From the NCBI RefSeq assembly GCF_025996515.1, contig NZ_BLRH01000060.1, positions 1 through 64,000 of the forward strand: a stretch of 64,000 nt of DNA, read 5' to 3'. The position numbers and the translations under genes are program-made. Shown here piece after piece: positions 17,676-25,282 of this stretch (within the stretch, counting starts at the first letter, position 1; each line of letters opens with the position of its first letter). Under the pieces are notes generated by a model, which saw only the letters and a list, made by a program, of their open reading frames with translations, was not told the DNA's origin and did not search any database. The stretch comes from Rhizohabitans arisaemae. GTDB taxonomy: Bacteria > Actinomycetota > Actinomycetes > Streptosporangiales > Streptosporangiaceae.

Positions 17676-18127
17676 TCGGGCTCCTCGGCTCGCCGTTTCT
17701 CCATGGTGGCGACGATCGCGTCGACGATCTGGACGTATCCGGTACAGCGGCACACGTTCCCGGCCATCGCCCGGACGATCTCCTCGCGCGTCCGGTGGAC
17801 GCCTTCCCGCAGGACGGCCTCGGCGCGGACGATCTGCCCGGGGGTGCAGAACCCGCACTGGAAGGCGACGTGGTCGGCGAACGCCTCCCGCAGGTCGTCG
17901 GCGCCGAGCCCGGCCGCGGTGGTCACCTCGGCGTCGACGCCCGCCGCGAGCACCACGCACGACATGACCGCGCGGTCGCCGAGCAGGACCGTGCACGCCC
18001 CGCACTCGCCTTGGCCGCAGGCCGCCTTCGGCGCGGTACGGCCGCCCCGCCGGAGCACGGCGAGGAGTGAGTCGCCCTGGTCGGCGAGGGGGTCCTCGAC
18101 GATGTCGCCGTCGACGCGGATCCGCAT
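17660..18127 (-). CDS. Molybdenum hydroxylase [2Fe-2S] subunit
   Basis: 155-residue small subunit carrying two [2Fe-2S] clusters. The plant-ferredoxin-type ligands are in KAACGQGECGACTVLL and the later Cys of VMSCVVLA; the second set is in QCGFCTPGQ and NVCRCTGYVQIV. It passes electrons from the molybdenum site to FAD in the 1127-residue partner. It starts one base after the TGA of the isochorismatase-like gene and overlaps the large subunit gene by 16 bp, so the three are one transcript. Length and motifs are normal for the family. Confidence 0.93.
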   Translation of the reverse strand: MRIRVDGDIVEDPLADQGDSLLAVLRRGGRTAPKAACGQGECGACTVLLGDRAVMSCVVLAAGVDAEVTTAAGLGADDLREAFADHVAFQCGFCTPGQIVRAEAVLREGVHRTREEIVRAMAGNVCRCTGYVQIVDAIVATMEKRRAEEPECDRR

Positions 18128-18128
18128 C

Positions 18129-18764
18129 TCAGGCGCCCAGGGCCCGGGTCAGTTCCGGCAGGCTGGTCACCACGCCGTGGAAGCGGTCGATGCAGGCCAG
18201 GGTGGCCTCGTGCGCCGCGTCGTCGGAGTCGGCCACGCATTCGGCGGGGACGACGACGTCGAAGTCCCGGGCGTAGGCGTCGCGGATGGTGGAGTCCACG
18301 CAGAAGCTGGTCGTGGTGCCGGTCACCACCAGCACCTGCACTCGGCGCATGCGCAGCTCGCACTCCAGGGTGGTCGAGTAGAAGGCGCTGGACCGGTGTT
18401 TGACGACGGTCTCGTCCTCGGGGCGCCGGACCTCCTTCATCTCGTCCAGCAGTTCGGCGTCCCAGGTGCCCCGGCGGCAGAGTTCGAGCTTGACCCCGCG
18501 CCGCTCCAGGTGGGAGGGGATGCGGCGGCGGGTCCGGGTGGCGTCGTCGGCGTAGTGGACCTGCCGGGTGAACCAGACGGGGATGTCGAGCCGGTGCGCC
18601 AGGCCGATCGCCGCCACCACGTTCGGGATGATCTCCTGTGGGCGGCGGACCGCGTCGGCGCCGAAGGCTTTGCCGCGGGTCCCCTCGGGGTGGCAGAAGC
18701 CGTTCTGCATGTCGACGACGAGCAGTCCGACGTCGGCCCGATCGAGCTGCACGTCAAGCGGCAT
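18129..18764 (-). CDS. Isochorismatase-like cysteine amidohydrolase
   Basis: Cysteine hydrolase of the isochorismatase-like fold, 211 residues. The catalytic triad is visible: Asp in LLVVDMQNGF, Lys in DETVVKHRSSAFYST, Cys in VTGTTTSFCVDSTIRDA, with the cis-peptide region just before the Cys. The family includes N-carbamoylsarcosine, ureidoacrylate, maleamate and nicotinamide amidohydrolases. Next to a hydantoinase-like enzyme, removal of a carbamoyl or amide group from the ring-opened product is the simplest role; this is inference. It overlaps the hydantoinase gene upstream by 11 bp and is separated by 1 bp from the FeS subunit. Confidence 0.87.
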   Translation of the reverse strand: MPLDVQLDRADVGLLVVDMQNGFCHPEGTRGKAFGADAVRRPQEIIPNVVAAIGLAHRLDIPVWFTRQVHYADDATRTRRRIPSHLERRGVKLELCRRGTWDAELLDEMKEVRRPEDETVVKHRSSAFYSTTLECELRMRRVQVLVVTGTTTSFCVDSTIRDAYARDFDVVVPAECVADSDDAAHEATLACIDRFHGVVTSLPELTRALGA

Positions 18765-20154
18765 GCCAGTTCCTTCCCTTGGTGGAGTCCGGGGCGACCT
18801 TCTCGACGATCCGCCCGCTGCCCGGCTGCGCGAGGACCTCGCCGTCCCGGTAGATCACTTCGCCGCGGCGCATGGTGAGCTCCGGCCAGCCGCGCAGCGG
18901 GATGCCCTCGAACGCGCTCGGGAACTCGCTCTGGGTGACCTCGGGCCCCACCACGGCCTCCCGGTCCAGGTCGATCACGACGAGGTCGGCGTCCGAGCCG
19001 ACCTGCAGAGCGCCCTTTCTCGGGTACAGCCCGAAGAGCCGGGCCGGGTTGTAGGACATGGTCTCGGCGACCTTCTCCAGGGTGATCCGGCCGCGCAGCA
19101 CGCCTTCGGTGAGCACGACCGGGAGCATCGTGGCGAGCCCGGCGAACCCGGGCGCCTCCTCCCAGAAGCCGCGCCCGTTCTTGGCGATCGGGACGTGGTC
19201 CGACCCGATCGTCGAGATCCAGCCTTCGCGCAGCCCCCGCCACAGCTCGGCCTGGTGTTCGGTGTCGCGCAGGGCGGGCGCCACCTTGCCCACCCCCGGG
19301 CCCTGTGCGGCGAGCCGCTCGTCGTCGGCGGTCAGCGCCAGATAGTGCGGGCAGGTCTCCAGGACGACGGTACGGCCTTTGCGACGGGATTCGGCGGCGG
19401 CGTCGACGGCCATGCCGACCGTGGTGTGCGGGACGTAGAGCGGGCAGTTCTGCAGATCGGCCAGCCAGATGGCGCGCAGCAGGTCCTGTTCCTCGACGAA
19501 GTCCGGCCGGGACTCGGTGTAGGCGGCGAGGTCGTTGCCACCGCGGGCCTTGACGCACGAGGTCAGGTGGCTGACCAGGGAGTCGTCCTCGCAGTGGACC
19601 ATGCACCAGCCGTACGGGCCGAGTTCGCGGATCCGCTCCATCGCCACGTAGAGCAGGGCGTCGTTGACGGTCACCAGCCCGATGGGGTTCCCGGGCTCGT
19701 AGCCGCCCATGTAGAACTTGAAGCTGGTGACCCCGAACTCCTCGGCGTACTTGGGGATCTCCTCGACCTGCTCCATCGTCGCGATGATGAAGTGGAACTG
19801 GGTGTCGACGAGCATCCGGGTGCGGGCGACCTCCAGTTCGGCGGGGAAGGTCTCGAAGAACGAGGTGCCGCTCCGGCGGTACTGCAGGACGGTCGTGACC
19901 CCGCCGATCGCGGCGGACGCCGTCTCCGAGGCGAAGATCTCTGTGAGCGGGCGCCCGCCCCCGAGGTGGACGTGCGGGTCGACCAGGCCGGGCAGCACGT
20001 ACTTCCCGGCGCAGTCGATCACCTCCGCCGCGGCGGGCAGGGAATCCTCATCGCCGATCGCCGTGATCCGCCCGTCGCGCACCGCTATCGCGGCGTCGAC
20101 GATGCCGTGCGGGGTGACCAGGCGGCCGCCCTTTATCAGCGTGTCCACTTGCAT
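18754..20154 (-). CDS. Dihydropyrimidinase/hydantoinase-like cyclic amidohydrolase
   Basis: Cyclic amide hydrolase of the hydantoinase/dihydropyrimidinase/allantoinase group, 466 residues. PGLVDPHVHLGGG gives the metal HxH, TSFKFYMGG the carboxylated bridging Lys, CMVHCEDD a metal His, TCPHYLALT another, and TIGSDHVPIAK the metal Asp. ATG 20154 is chosen because AAGGAG lies 6 nt upstream; a start 18 bp earlier has no site. It probably opens a cyclic amide or imide ring after hydroxylation. It is the first catabolic gene after the transport genes and overlaps the isochorismatase-like gene, so ring opening and amide removal are likely consecutive steps. Confidence 0.88.
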   Translation of the reverse strand: MQVDTLIKGGRLVTPHGIVDAAIAVRDGRITAIGDEDSLPAAAEVIDCAGKYVLPGLVDPHVHLGGGRPLTEIFASETASAAIGGVTTVLQYRRSGTSFFETFPAELEVARTRMLVDTQFHFIIATMEQVEEIPKYAEEFGVTSFKFYMGGYEPGNPIGLVTVNDALLYVAMERIRELGPYGWCMVHCEDDSLVSHLTSCVKARGGNDLAAYTESRPDFVEEQDLLRAIWLADLQNCPLYVPHTTVGMAVDAAAESRRKGRTVVLETCPHYLALTADDERLAAQGPGVGKVAPALRDTEHQAELWRGLREGWISTIGSDHVPIAKNGRGFWEEAPGFAGLATMLPVVLTEGVLRGRITLEKVAETMSYNPARLFGLYPRKGALQVGSDADLVVIDLDREAVVGPEVTQSEFPSAFEGIPLRGWPELTMRRGEVIYRDGEVLAQPGSGRIVEKVAPDSTKGRNWHAA

Positions 20155-20191
20155 GACGTACTCCTTGCACACGATTTCCGGCGGTGGGCCG

Positions 20192-21226
20192 TCAGCCGGT
20201 CTTCACCACATACGCCGGGACGAACGAGTCGACCGCGGGCGGGTCGGCGATGACGCCCTGGTCTTTGAGGATCTGGGCCATCTGCGTCAGCGCACCGGCG
20301 TCGACCTCGGCGAGGTAGGGGTTCTCCTTGATCGCCTTGAGCACGTTGACGTCCTGCTTGCAGTTCTGGGCCGCCAGCGTGAAGTGCTCCTCCTTGTTGG
20401 CGGGGTCGTTGATCTGGGTGTCGGCTTCGATGAGCGCCGCCTGGTAGCCCTGCATGGCCTTCTGCAGCGTCTTGGACTTCTCGGTCGTGGTGACGTAGCC
20501 GGCGAACACCAGCGACTTGCCCTTGCCGGCCACCACGTAGGGGTCGCCGAGCGTCTTCAGGCCGAGCTTGGGGTCGACGGTCTGCGCCGGAGTCTGGGAC
20601 GCCGCGATCTTCCCGGTGGCGACCGCCGACGCCAGCTCGTTGAACGGCAGCGCCACGAACTTGACGCCCGCGGGGTTGGCGCCTTTCTCCTTGAGCCACG
20701 CGGTGGTGATGATCTGGTTGATCCCGCCGATCTCGTTGACCCCGATCGTCTTGCCTTCGAGGTCCTTGGCGCTCTTGATCGGCGAGTCCTTGGCGACGGC
20801 GATCGCGTTCGTCGCGGCGGATTCGTCGGTGGGGGTGCCGTACGCGGTCGCGATCCACTGCAGCGGGATGCCCCGGGAAATCGCGATCATGGTGGAGAAC
20901 GGGTTGGTGAAGGCGAGGTCGATGTCCCCGCTCTGCAGCGCGGACAGCCCGGCCGCCCCACCGGTGGACTTCACCGTCTGGACGTTCACCCCGTGCTTGG
21001 CGAACAGCCCTTTGGCCTGGGCCCAGTAGACGGAGATCTCGTTGCACAGCCCCAGGGTGGTGACCTTCAGGGTCTGCGGTCCCCCGGATCCGGCCGGCTG
21101 CGCCGAGTCGCCCCCGGCGTCGTCGGCGGACGTCCCGCATCCGGCGACCAGCAGCGCACCGGCCAGGACGAGCCCCCCGAGCGTCCGGCCCCGCCGGACG
21201 CGGCGGGGGGTGGAGTCTGTCTTCAC
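20192..21226 (-). CDS. ABC importer substrate-binding lipoprotein (NMT1/SsuA type)
   Basis: 344-residue lipoprotein: basic N-terminus, hydrophobic stretch and lipobox LLVAGC with Cys 30. The mature part follows the SsuA/TauA/THI5 pattern (LGLCNEISVYWAQAKGLFAKH, LQSGDIDLAFTNPFSTMIAI, PIKSAKDLEGKTIGVNEIGG), known from sulfonate, nitrate, taurine and pyrimidine-precursor uptake. It delivers substrate to the two permeases and ATPase encoded upstream in the same operon. Since the following genes attack cyclic amides or N-heterocycles, the ligand is probably such a compound. RBS AAGGAACC before ATG 21226. Confidence 0.9.
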   Translation of the reverse strand: MKTDSTPRRVRRGRTLGGLVLAGALLVAGCGTSADDAGGDSAQPAGSGGPQTLKVTTLGLCNEISVYWAQAKGLFAKHGVNVQTVKSTGGAAGLSALQSGDIDLAFTNPFSTMIAISRGIPLQWIATAYGTPTDESAATNAIAVAKDSPIKSAKDLEGKTIGVNEIGGINQIITTAWLKEKGANPAGVKFVALPFNELASAVATGKIAASQTPAQTVDPKLGLKTLGDPYVVAGKGKSLVFAGYVTTTEKSKTLQKAMQGYQAALIEADTQINDPANKEEHFTLAAQNCKQDVNVLKAIKENPYLAEVDAGALTQMAQILKDQGVIADPPAVDSFVPAYVVKTG

Positions 21227-21346
21227 GATGGTTCCTTCCTCACACTGAAATCCATGGATTGATGACCCCCTCGCCGGTGACGCGGTGGGGGGTGGGGTCG
21301 CCGCATCCGTGGGCTCGGCGGGCGTGACGCCGGGAACCGGGCGGAA

Positions 21347-22129
21347 TCAGCTGATCTTTTGGGTGGTGCCCGGCCGCATCACCAGCCGGAACACCTCGCT
21401 GCGCAAGGCCGCGAAGTTCGGGTCCAGCTTGGTCTCGACCTGGTCGCGTGGCTTGGGCAGGTCGATGGCGATCTCCTCCAGGATCCGGCCGGGGCCCGCC
21501 GCCATCACGACCACCCGGTCCGCGAGGTAGACCGCCTCGTCGATGTCGTGGGTCACGAACGCGATCGTGACCTTGTACTCGTCGCGGACCCGCAGCACCA
21601 GATCCTCCAGGTCGGCGCGGGTCTGCGCGTCCACGGCCGCGAACGGCTCGTCCATCAGCATCACGGTGGGCTCGACGACCAGGGCGCGGGCGATGGCCAC
21701 GCGTTGCTGCATGCCGCCGGACATCTGCCAGGGGTAGAGGTCGCCCGAGGCCGGCAGGCCCACGGAGGTCAGGGCCTGCTCGACCCGGTTCTTCAGTTCG
21801 GCTTTGGGGAGCCGGTAGGCCGCCGCCGCCATCGTCAGGTTCCGGCGCACGGTCATCCAGGGGAACAGGGATCGGCTGTAGTCCTGGAACACCACCGAGA
21901 GCCCCACGGGCGGCCCGTCCACCCGCCGTTCGCCGAGGGCGACCCGGCCCGAGCTGGGCTTCAGCAGCCCAGCCATGATCATTAGAAGGGTGGATTTCCC
22001 GCAGCCGGAGGGTCCCACGATCGACACCAGCTGCTGCGCTCCGACGGTCAGCGACGCCGACGTCACCGCGACGCGTGCCGCGGCGCCCTGCCCGTAGGTC
22101 TTGCTGATGTCGTCAACGACTAAGTCCAT
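21347..22129 (-). CDS. ABC importer ATP-binding protein (SsuB/TauB type)
   Basis: 260-residue nucleotide-binding subunit. Walker A VGPSGCGKSTLL at about 39-50, Q-loop in VVFQDYSRSLFPW, signature MSGGMQQRVAIARAL, Walker B VMLMDEPFAAVD, and the switch His in AFVTHDIDEAVYLADRV. It energises the importer made of the two adjacent permeases and the lipoprotein. The spacing (27 bp to the upstream permease, 120 bp to the lipoprotein gene) keeps it in the operon. Confidence 0.94.
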   Translation of the reverse strand: MDLVVDDISKTYGQGAAARVAVTSASLTVGAQQLVSIVGPSGCGKSTLLMIMAGLLKPSSGRVALGERRVDGPPVGLSVVFQDYSRSLFPWMTVRRNLTMAAAAYRLPKAELKNRVEQALTSVGLPASGDLYPWQMSGGMQQRVAIARALVVEPTVMLMDEPFAAVDAQTRADLEDLVLRVRDEYKVTIAFVTHDIDEAVYLADRVVVMAAGPGRILEEIAIDLPKPRDQVETKLDPNFAALRSEVFRLVMRPGTTQKIS

Positions 22130-22156
22130 CGGATTCCTCTCGTAGCGGTGCCGACG

Positions 22157-23023
22157 TCACAGGTCCGACAGACTGGAACGGCGTTGCCAGCGCAGCACCC
22201 GCCGTTCGACCAGGGTGAAGATCGAGTTCAGGACGATGCCGATGAGGCCGACCAAAACGAAGGCCGACCACATGTCGACGTAGAGGAAGCTCTTCTCCGC
22301 CACGACGATCTGGAATCCGAGCCCGACCGTCGTCGCGTAGAGCTCCGATATGATCATCAGGATCAGGCCGATGCCGAGGCTGACCCGGAGGCCGGTCATG
22401 ATCCGCGGCATCGCGGCCGGGATCACCACGCTGCGATAGAGGGTCCACCGGCTGAGCCGCAGACTGCGCGCGCTGCGCAGCCACATCTCGTCGACCCCGG
22501 CGACACCGTCGGCGGTGTTGATGATGATCACCCAGACGGTGCCCAGGAAGATCAAGAAGACGTTCATCCTGGAGGTGATCCCGAAGATCTGCACCGCGAT
22601 CGGCAGCAGCATGGTGTTCGGCACCGCGGTGAAGAAGCGGACGGTCGGGTTGTACATCCGCGAGGCGACCGGGCTGCGCCCGAGCAGCATGCCGAGCGTC
22701 ACCCCCACCACGACCGCGAGCAGCCAGCCCATCGCGAACCGCCCGAGGCTGGTGCCCGCCTGCTCGCGGAGCAGGTCCGAGGTGAACAGCGACGAGGCGT
22801 CGGCGGAGAGCCACATCCGGGAGAAGTTGCCCAGCACCTCGCTGAGCGGCGGAAAGAACACCGACGGCCAGATCCGGGCGTAGACCTCCCAGGCGGCGAG
22901 CAGCAGGGCCACCAGCCAGCCGGCCCCGGCCACGCGCGCGGCCGCACGTCCCACGCCGCCCATCCGCCCGCCGTGGGACGTCGCCGCCGGCGCGGCCGCA
23001 TCGGATACTGACCGGCTAGCCAA
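22157..23023 (-). CDS. ABC importer permease B
   Basis: SsuC/TauC-type permease with about six membrane helices (GWLVALLLAAWEVYARIW, MGWLLAVVVGVTLGMLLG, NVFLIFLGTVWVIIINTA and others) and the EAA-type loop before VVIPAAMPRIMTGLRVSLG. I place the start at TTG 23023, overlapping the TAG of permease A by 8 bp; the ATG at about 22965 is an alternative. Two different permease genes in one importer imply a heterodimeric pore, less usual for this family, where one permease normally forms a homodimer. Confidence 0.85.
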   Translation of the reverse strand: MASRSVSDAAAPAATSHGGRMGGVGRAAARVAGAGWLVALLLAAWEVYARIWPSVFFPPLSEVLGNFSRMWLSADASSLFTSDLLREQAGTSLGRFAMGWLLAVVVGVTLGMLLGRSPVASRMYNPTVRFFTAVPNTMLLPIAVQIFGITSRMNVFLIFLGTVWVIIINTADGVAGVDEMWLRSARSLRLSRWTLYRSVVIPAAMPRIMTGLRVSLGIGLILMIISELYATTVGLGFQIVVAEKSFLYVDMWSAFVLVGLIGIVLNSIFTLVERRVLRWQRRSSLSDL

Positions 23024-23783
23024 CGGAGGCCCACCTGACCAGTCGGCGCTCGCCCTGCACCAGCAGGCCGAACAGCAGCGCGCCCGCCATGCCGAGCAGC
23101 AGCACACCGGCGTACACGACGTCGGGCCGGAGCGCCTGGGTGTACTGCACCAGGACGGTGCCCACCCCGTTCCGGGCCCCCAGCAGCTCGGTGCTGATGA
23201 TGACGATCAGGCTGACCCCGGTGGCGATCCGGATGCCGGTGAGGATCGACGGGATCGCGCTCGGCAGGATCACGAACACCTGACGCCGCCACCACGGCCA
23301 GCGCATCGAGCGAGCGGCGTCCAGGCGCATCGGCTCGGTCGAGGCGACGCCGTAGACGGTGTTGATCAGAATCGGCCAGAAGATCGCGTAGAGGGCGATC
23401 GAAATCTTCATCTGCGACCCCAGCCCGAAGAACACGACGCCGATCGGGATGAGCGCCGTGGCGGGCACCGACCGGAAGGTGTCGACGACGACGGCGGTCG
23501 GGCGCCGGAGGAACGGAACGCTGCTCGTGACGAGCCCGATCACGACGGCGGCCGACGATCCGATGGCGACGGTCACCGCCCAGCTCGTCACGGTGTCGAG
23601 CGCGCCGTTCAGGAAATCGCGATCGGTGAGGAGGGCCGGCAAAGCCTGCGCGACGGACCACGGCGTCGGTATGGAGGCCTCCGGGACGAGTCCGAACGAA
23701 ATGATCAGCTGCCAGGCGGTCAAAAGGCTTGCGGTCCCGAGGAGCGCGAGCATCGCGCCGCCAAGCTTGCCATCCCTGGTCAT
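23016..23783 (-). CDS. ABC importer permease A
   Basis: 255-residue SsuC/TauC-type permease, first gene of the operon. Start ATG 23783 (MTRDGKLGG) has GAAGGGGGG upstream; the longer frame to 24104 is not family-like and crosses the regulatory region. About six membrane helices and the cytoplasmic loop before VILPSAIPSILTGIRIATG are visible. An IclR-type operator half-match lies 75 bp upstream of the start (23858-23878), which supports control of the whole transport and catabolic operon by the adjacent regulator. Confidence 0.9.
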   Translation of the reverse strand: MTRDGKLGGAMLALLGTASLLTAWQLIISFGLVPEASIPTPWSVAQALPALLTDRDFLNGALDTVTSWAVTVAIGSSAAVVIGLVTSSVPFLRRPTAVVVDTFRSVPATALIPIGVVFFGLGSQMKISIALYAIFWPILINTVYGVASTEPMRLDAARSMRWPWWRRQVFVILPSAIPSILTGIRIATGVSLIVIISTELLGARNGVGTVLVQYTQALRPDVVYAGVLLLGMAGALLFGLLVQGERRLVRWASVG

Positions 23784-23857
23784 CGGCCCCCCTTCAAAAA
23801 TTGATCTTGAGTTGCCGGTGTTCGCAATGTAAGCGAGCCATTCCAGGACTGTCAAGT

Positions 23858-23878
23858 ATGCGGGATGCCATCTCACAT
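23858..23878. promoter_or_regulatory. IclR operator-like site O1
   Basis: Arms ATGCGGGATG and CATCTCACAT around one central C; 8 of 10 positions are symmetric. Relates to the perfect palindrome at 29564-29584. Lies 75 bp upstream of the permease A start. Confidence 0.6.
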
Positions 23879-24129
23879 TACGGTGCGATATCTGTCGAGC
23901 CGACTTGTCGAGCGCCCAAATCACCGGACATCGGGGGCCTAAACCAATCCTTGATCGCAAATCGGTCACTATCCCCGAACAGGAGGCGTCACCACCCGGA
24001 GAAACCTGAGCCCACAGGCATCGTGACTGCTCAAAGCCGATTCGAAGGGACCCGGGGAGGGCATCGTAGAGACCGGAAGGAACCCCTAGGGCCGACCGAA
24101 TCACCCTTCCCTCGTGACAACGTATTGCA

Positions 24130-24150
24130 TTCCGAGATATCGTCTCGCAT
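24130..24150. promoter_or_regulatory. IclR operator-like site O2
   Basis: The right arm CGTCTCGCAT is identical to the consensus; the left arm TTCCGAGATA matches at 6 of 10. Lies about 170 bp upstream of the IclR gene, suggesting autoregulation. Confidence 0.6.
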
Positions 24151-24322
24151 AGAGCTCATACCGCTGCTCGGGTACGGCCAGAGGGCCGCCGCGGGCCCGG
24201 TGTGGCACGCGTCAAGGCACCCCGTCGTCGAGAGCAGCCCGCACATCAAGTGCACGCTCACGACGGACCGGACTCACCGCGGCCAGGCTCCCTTCCCCGC
24301 CCCGCCGACGTTCGGAGGATCC

Positions 24323-25102
24323 ATGCCGAAAGACTCCGCCGACGCCGCCCCGGCCATCCAGACCGTCCAGCGCGTCGCGGCGATCCTGGACGCCTTCACC
24401 ACGGGCAGTCCCCGGCTCACCCTGGCCGAGACCGTCGGCCGGCTCGGCGTGAGCAGATCGACCGCGCACCGCTACGCCAAAGCCCTGTGCGCGGCGAACC
24501 TGCTCCGCTACGACCAGCGGACCGCGCTCTACTCGCTCAGCCCGCGCATCCTCTCCCTCGCCGCGGCCGCCCGCGCCGGACTCCCCATCGTCGCGACGGC
24601 GGAGCCCTTCATGAACCGGCTCCTGGCGGACACCGATGAGACGGTCGTGCTCAGCGTGTGGGACGGCGAGGCGCCCACGGTACTGCGCTGCGCCGACAAC
24701 ACCGATCGGACCATCGGCATCAGTGTGCGCACCGGGTCCCGGCTGGACCTCACCACCACGGCGCAGGGGAAGGTGTTCTGCGCGTACCTCCCCGCCGAGC
24801 AGGTGCCGGGAATGGCCAGACTCCTTCGCCGTTCACCCGCGCTGCGCGCCGAACTCGCCGCGATCCGCGACACCGGATTGGCCGTCAACTCGACCAACGG
24901 CGTCCGCTCCATCGCCGCACCGGTCTTCCAGAGCGGGTCCGTCACCGCGGCGATGGCCGTCATCGGCGCGACCGTCAACGTCCCCGACGACGCCGGGTCA
25001 CCGATCGCCAAAGCGCTGGCCGCCGCCGCCCGCGCCCTGTCCGAACACCTGGGCAGCTCATCCCCGGCGGGAGACGCTCACGAGCCGATCAACCTCCGGT
25101 AG
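24323..25102 (+). CDS. IclR-family regulator 1
   Basis: 259-residue IclR-type transcription factor. N-terminal winged HTH (about 9-75: TVQRVAAILDAF, LAETVGRLGVSRSTAHRYAK, LLRYDQRTALYSL) and C-terminal effector-binding GAF-like domain (TVLSVWDGEAPTVLR, SVRTGSRLDLTTTAQGKVFCAYL, NGVRSIAAPVFQSGSVTAAMAV). Start ATG 24323 with GGAGGA upstream. It closely resembles the second IclR gene at 31217, helix for helix, so both probably recognise the same ATGCGAGACG-type operator. The last residues EPINLR and the stop fall at the edge of a duplicated segment (25084-25208), so the original C-terminus may have been altered by that event. Confidence 0.92.
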   Translation: MPKDSADAAPAIQTVQRVAAILDAFTTGSPRLTLAETVGRLGVSRSTAHRYAKALCAANLLRYDQRTALYSLSPRILSLAAAARAGLPIVATAEPFMNRLLADTDETVVLSVWDGEAPTVLRCADNTDRTIGISVRTGSRLDLTTTAQGKVFCAYLPAEQVPGMARLLRRSPALRAELAAIRDTGLAVNSTNGVRSIAAPVFQSGSVTAAMAVIGATVNVPDDAGSPIAKALAAAARALSEHLGSSSPAGDAHEPINLR

Positions 25103-25280
25103 AGGCGGGAGTAGGCGGCCAGCCGTACCAAATCCACGACATCCCGGCGCGGGTCGTCTTCGTACGGTACGGCCTGCGGGCCGAGGCGAACCGTGTCGAC
25201 TCCGCGCCGGATTCCCGACAACACCGGGGACACCGCGTCGAAAGCACCGGCCACAAGTCCGGATCGGTCCTCCCAGGCGT
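25078..25280 (-). pseudogene. Duplicated 3' end of the M20-like gene
   Basis: On the minus strand this DNA reads RRGVDTVRLGPQAVPYEDDP then RRDVVDLVRLAAYSRL and ends RRLIGS with a stop at 25078-25080. That is almost the same as the C-terminus of the gene at 25283. The preceding residues (AGAFDAVSPVLSGIRRG) are only loosely like that gene, and no start exists. It is a promoterless tail fragment, either from partial tandem duplication followed by drift or a relic of a paralogue, overlapping the 3' end of the IclR gene. Confidence 0.7.
25084..25208. repeat. Direct repeat, copy 1
   Basis: About 125 bp with roughly five differences from 25289-25413, 205 bp apart. It includes the stop codon of the IclR gene and a GTACGGCC octamer. 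Confidence 0.85.
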
Positions 25281-25282
25281 AC

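Larger units (their letters stand above)
23784..24322. other. Divergent regulatory region
   Basis: 539 bp without a gene, between the importer operon (minus) and the IclR regulator (plus). It holds two operator-like sites (23858-23878 and 24130-24150), AT-richer patches suited to promoters, and one GTACGGCC octamer near 24173. Confidence 0.7.

Noticed and set aside
17676-18005. N-terminal extension of the molybdenum hydroxylase frame
   Set aside because: It is an out-of-frame reading of the [2Fe-2S] subunit gene.
14292-20154. Plain purine catabolism (xanthine dehydrogenase plus allantoinase)
   Set aside because: The deaminase, XDH-like and hydantoinase-like types would fit, but urate oxidase and other steps are missing and a Rieske dioxygenase regulon is attached.
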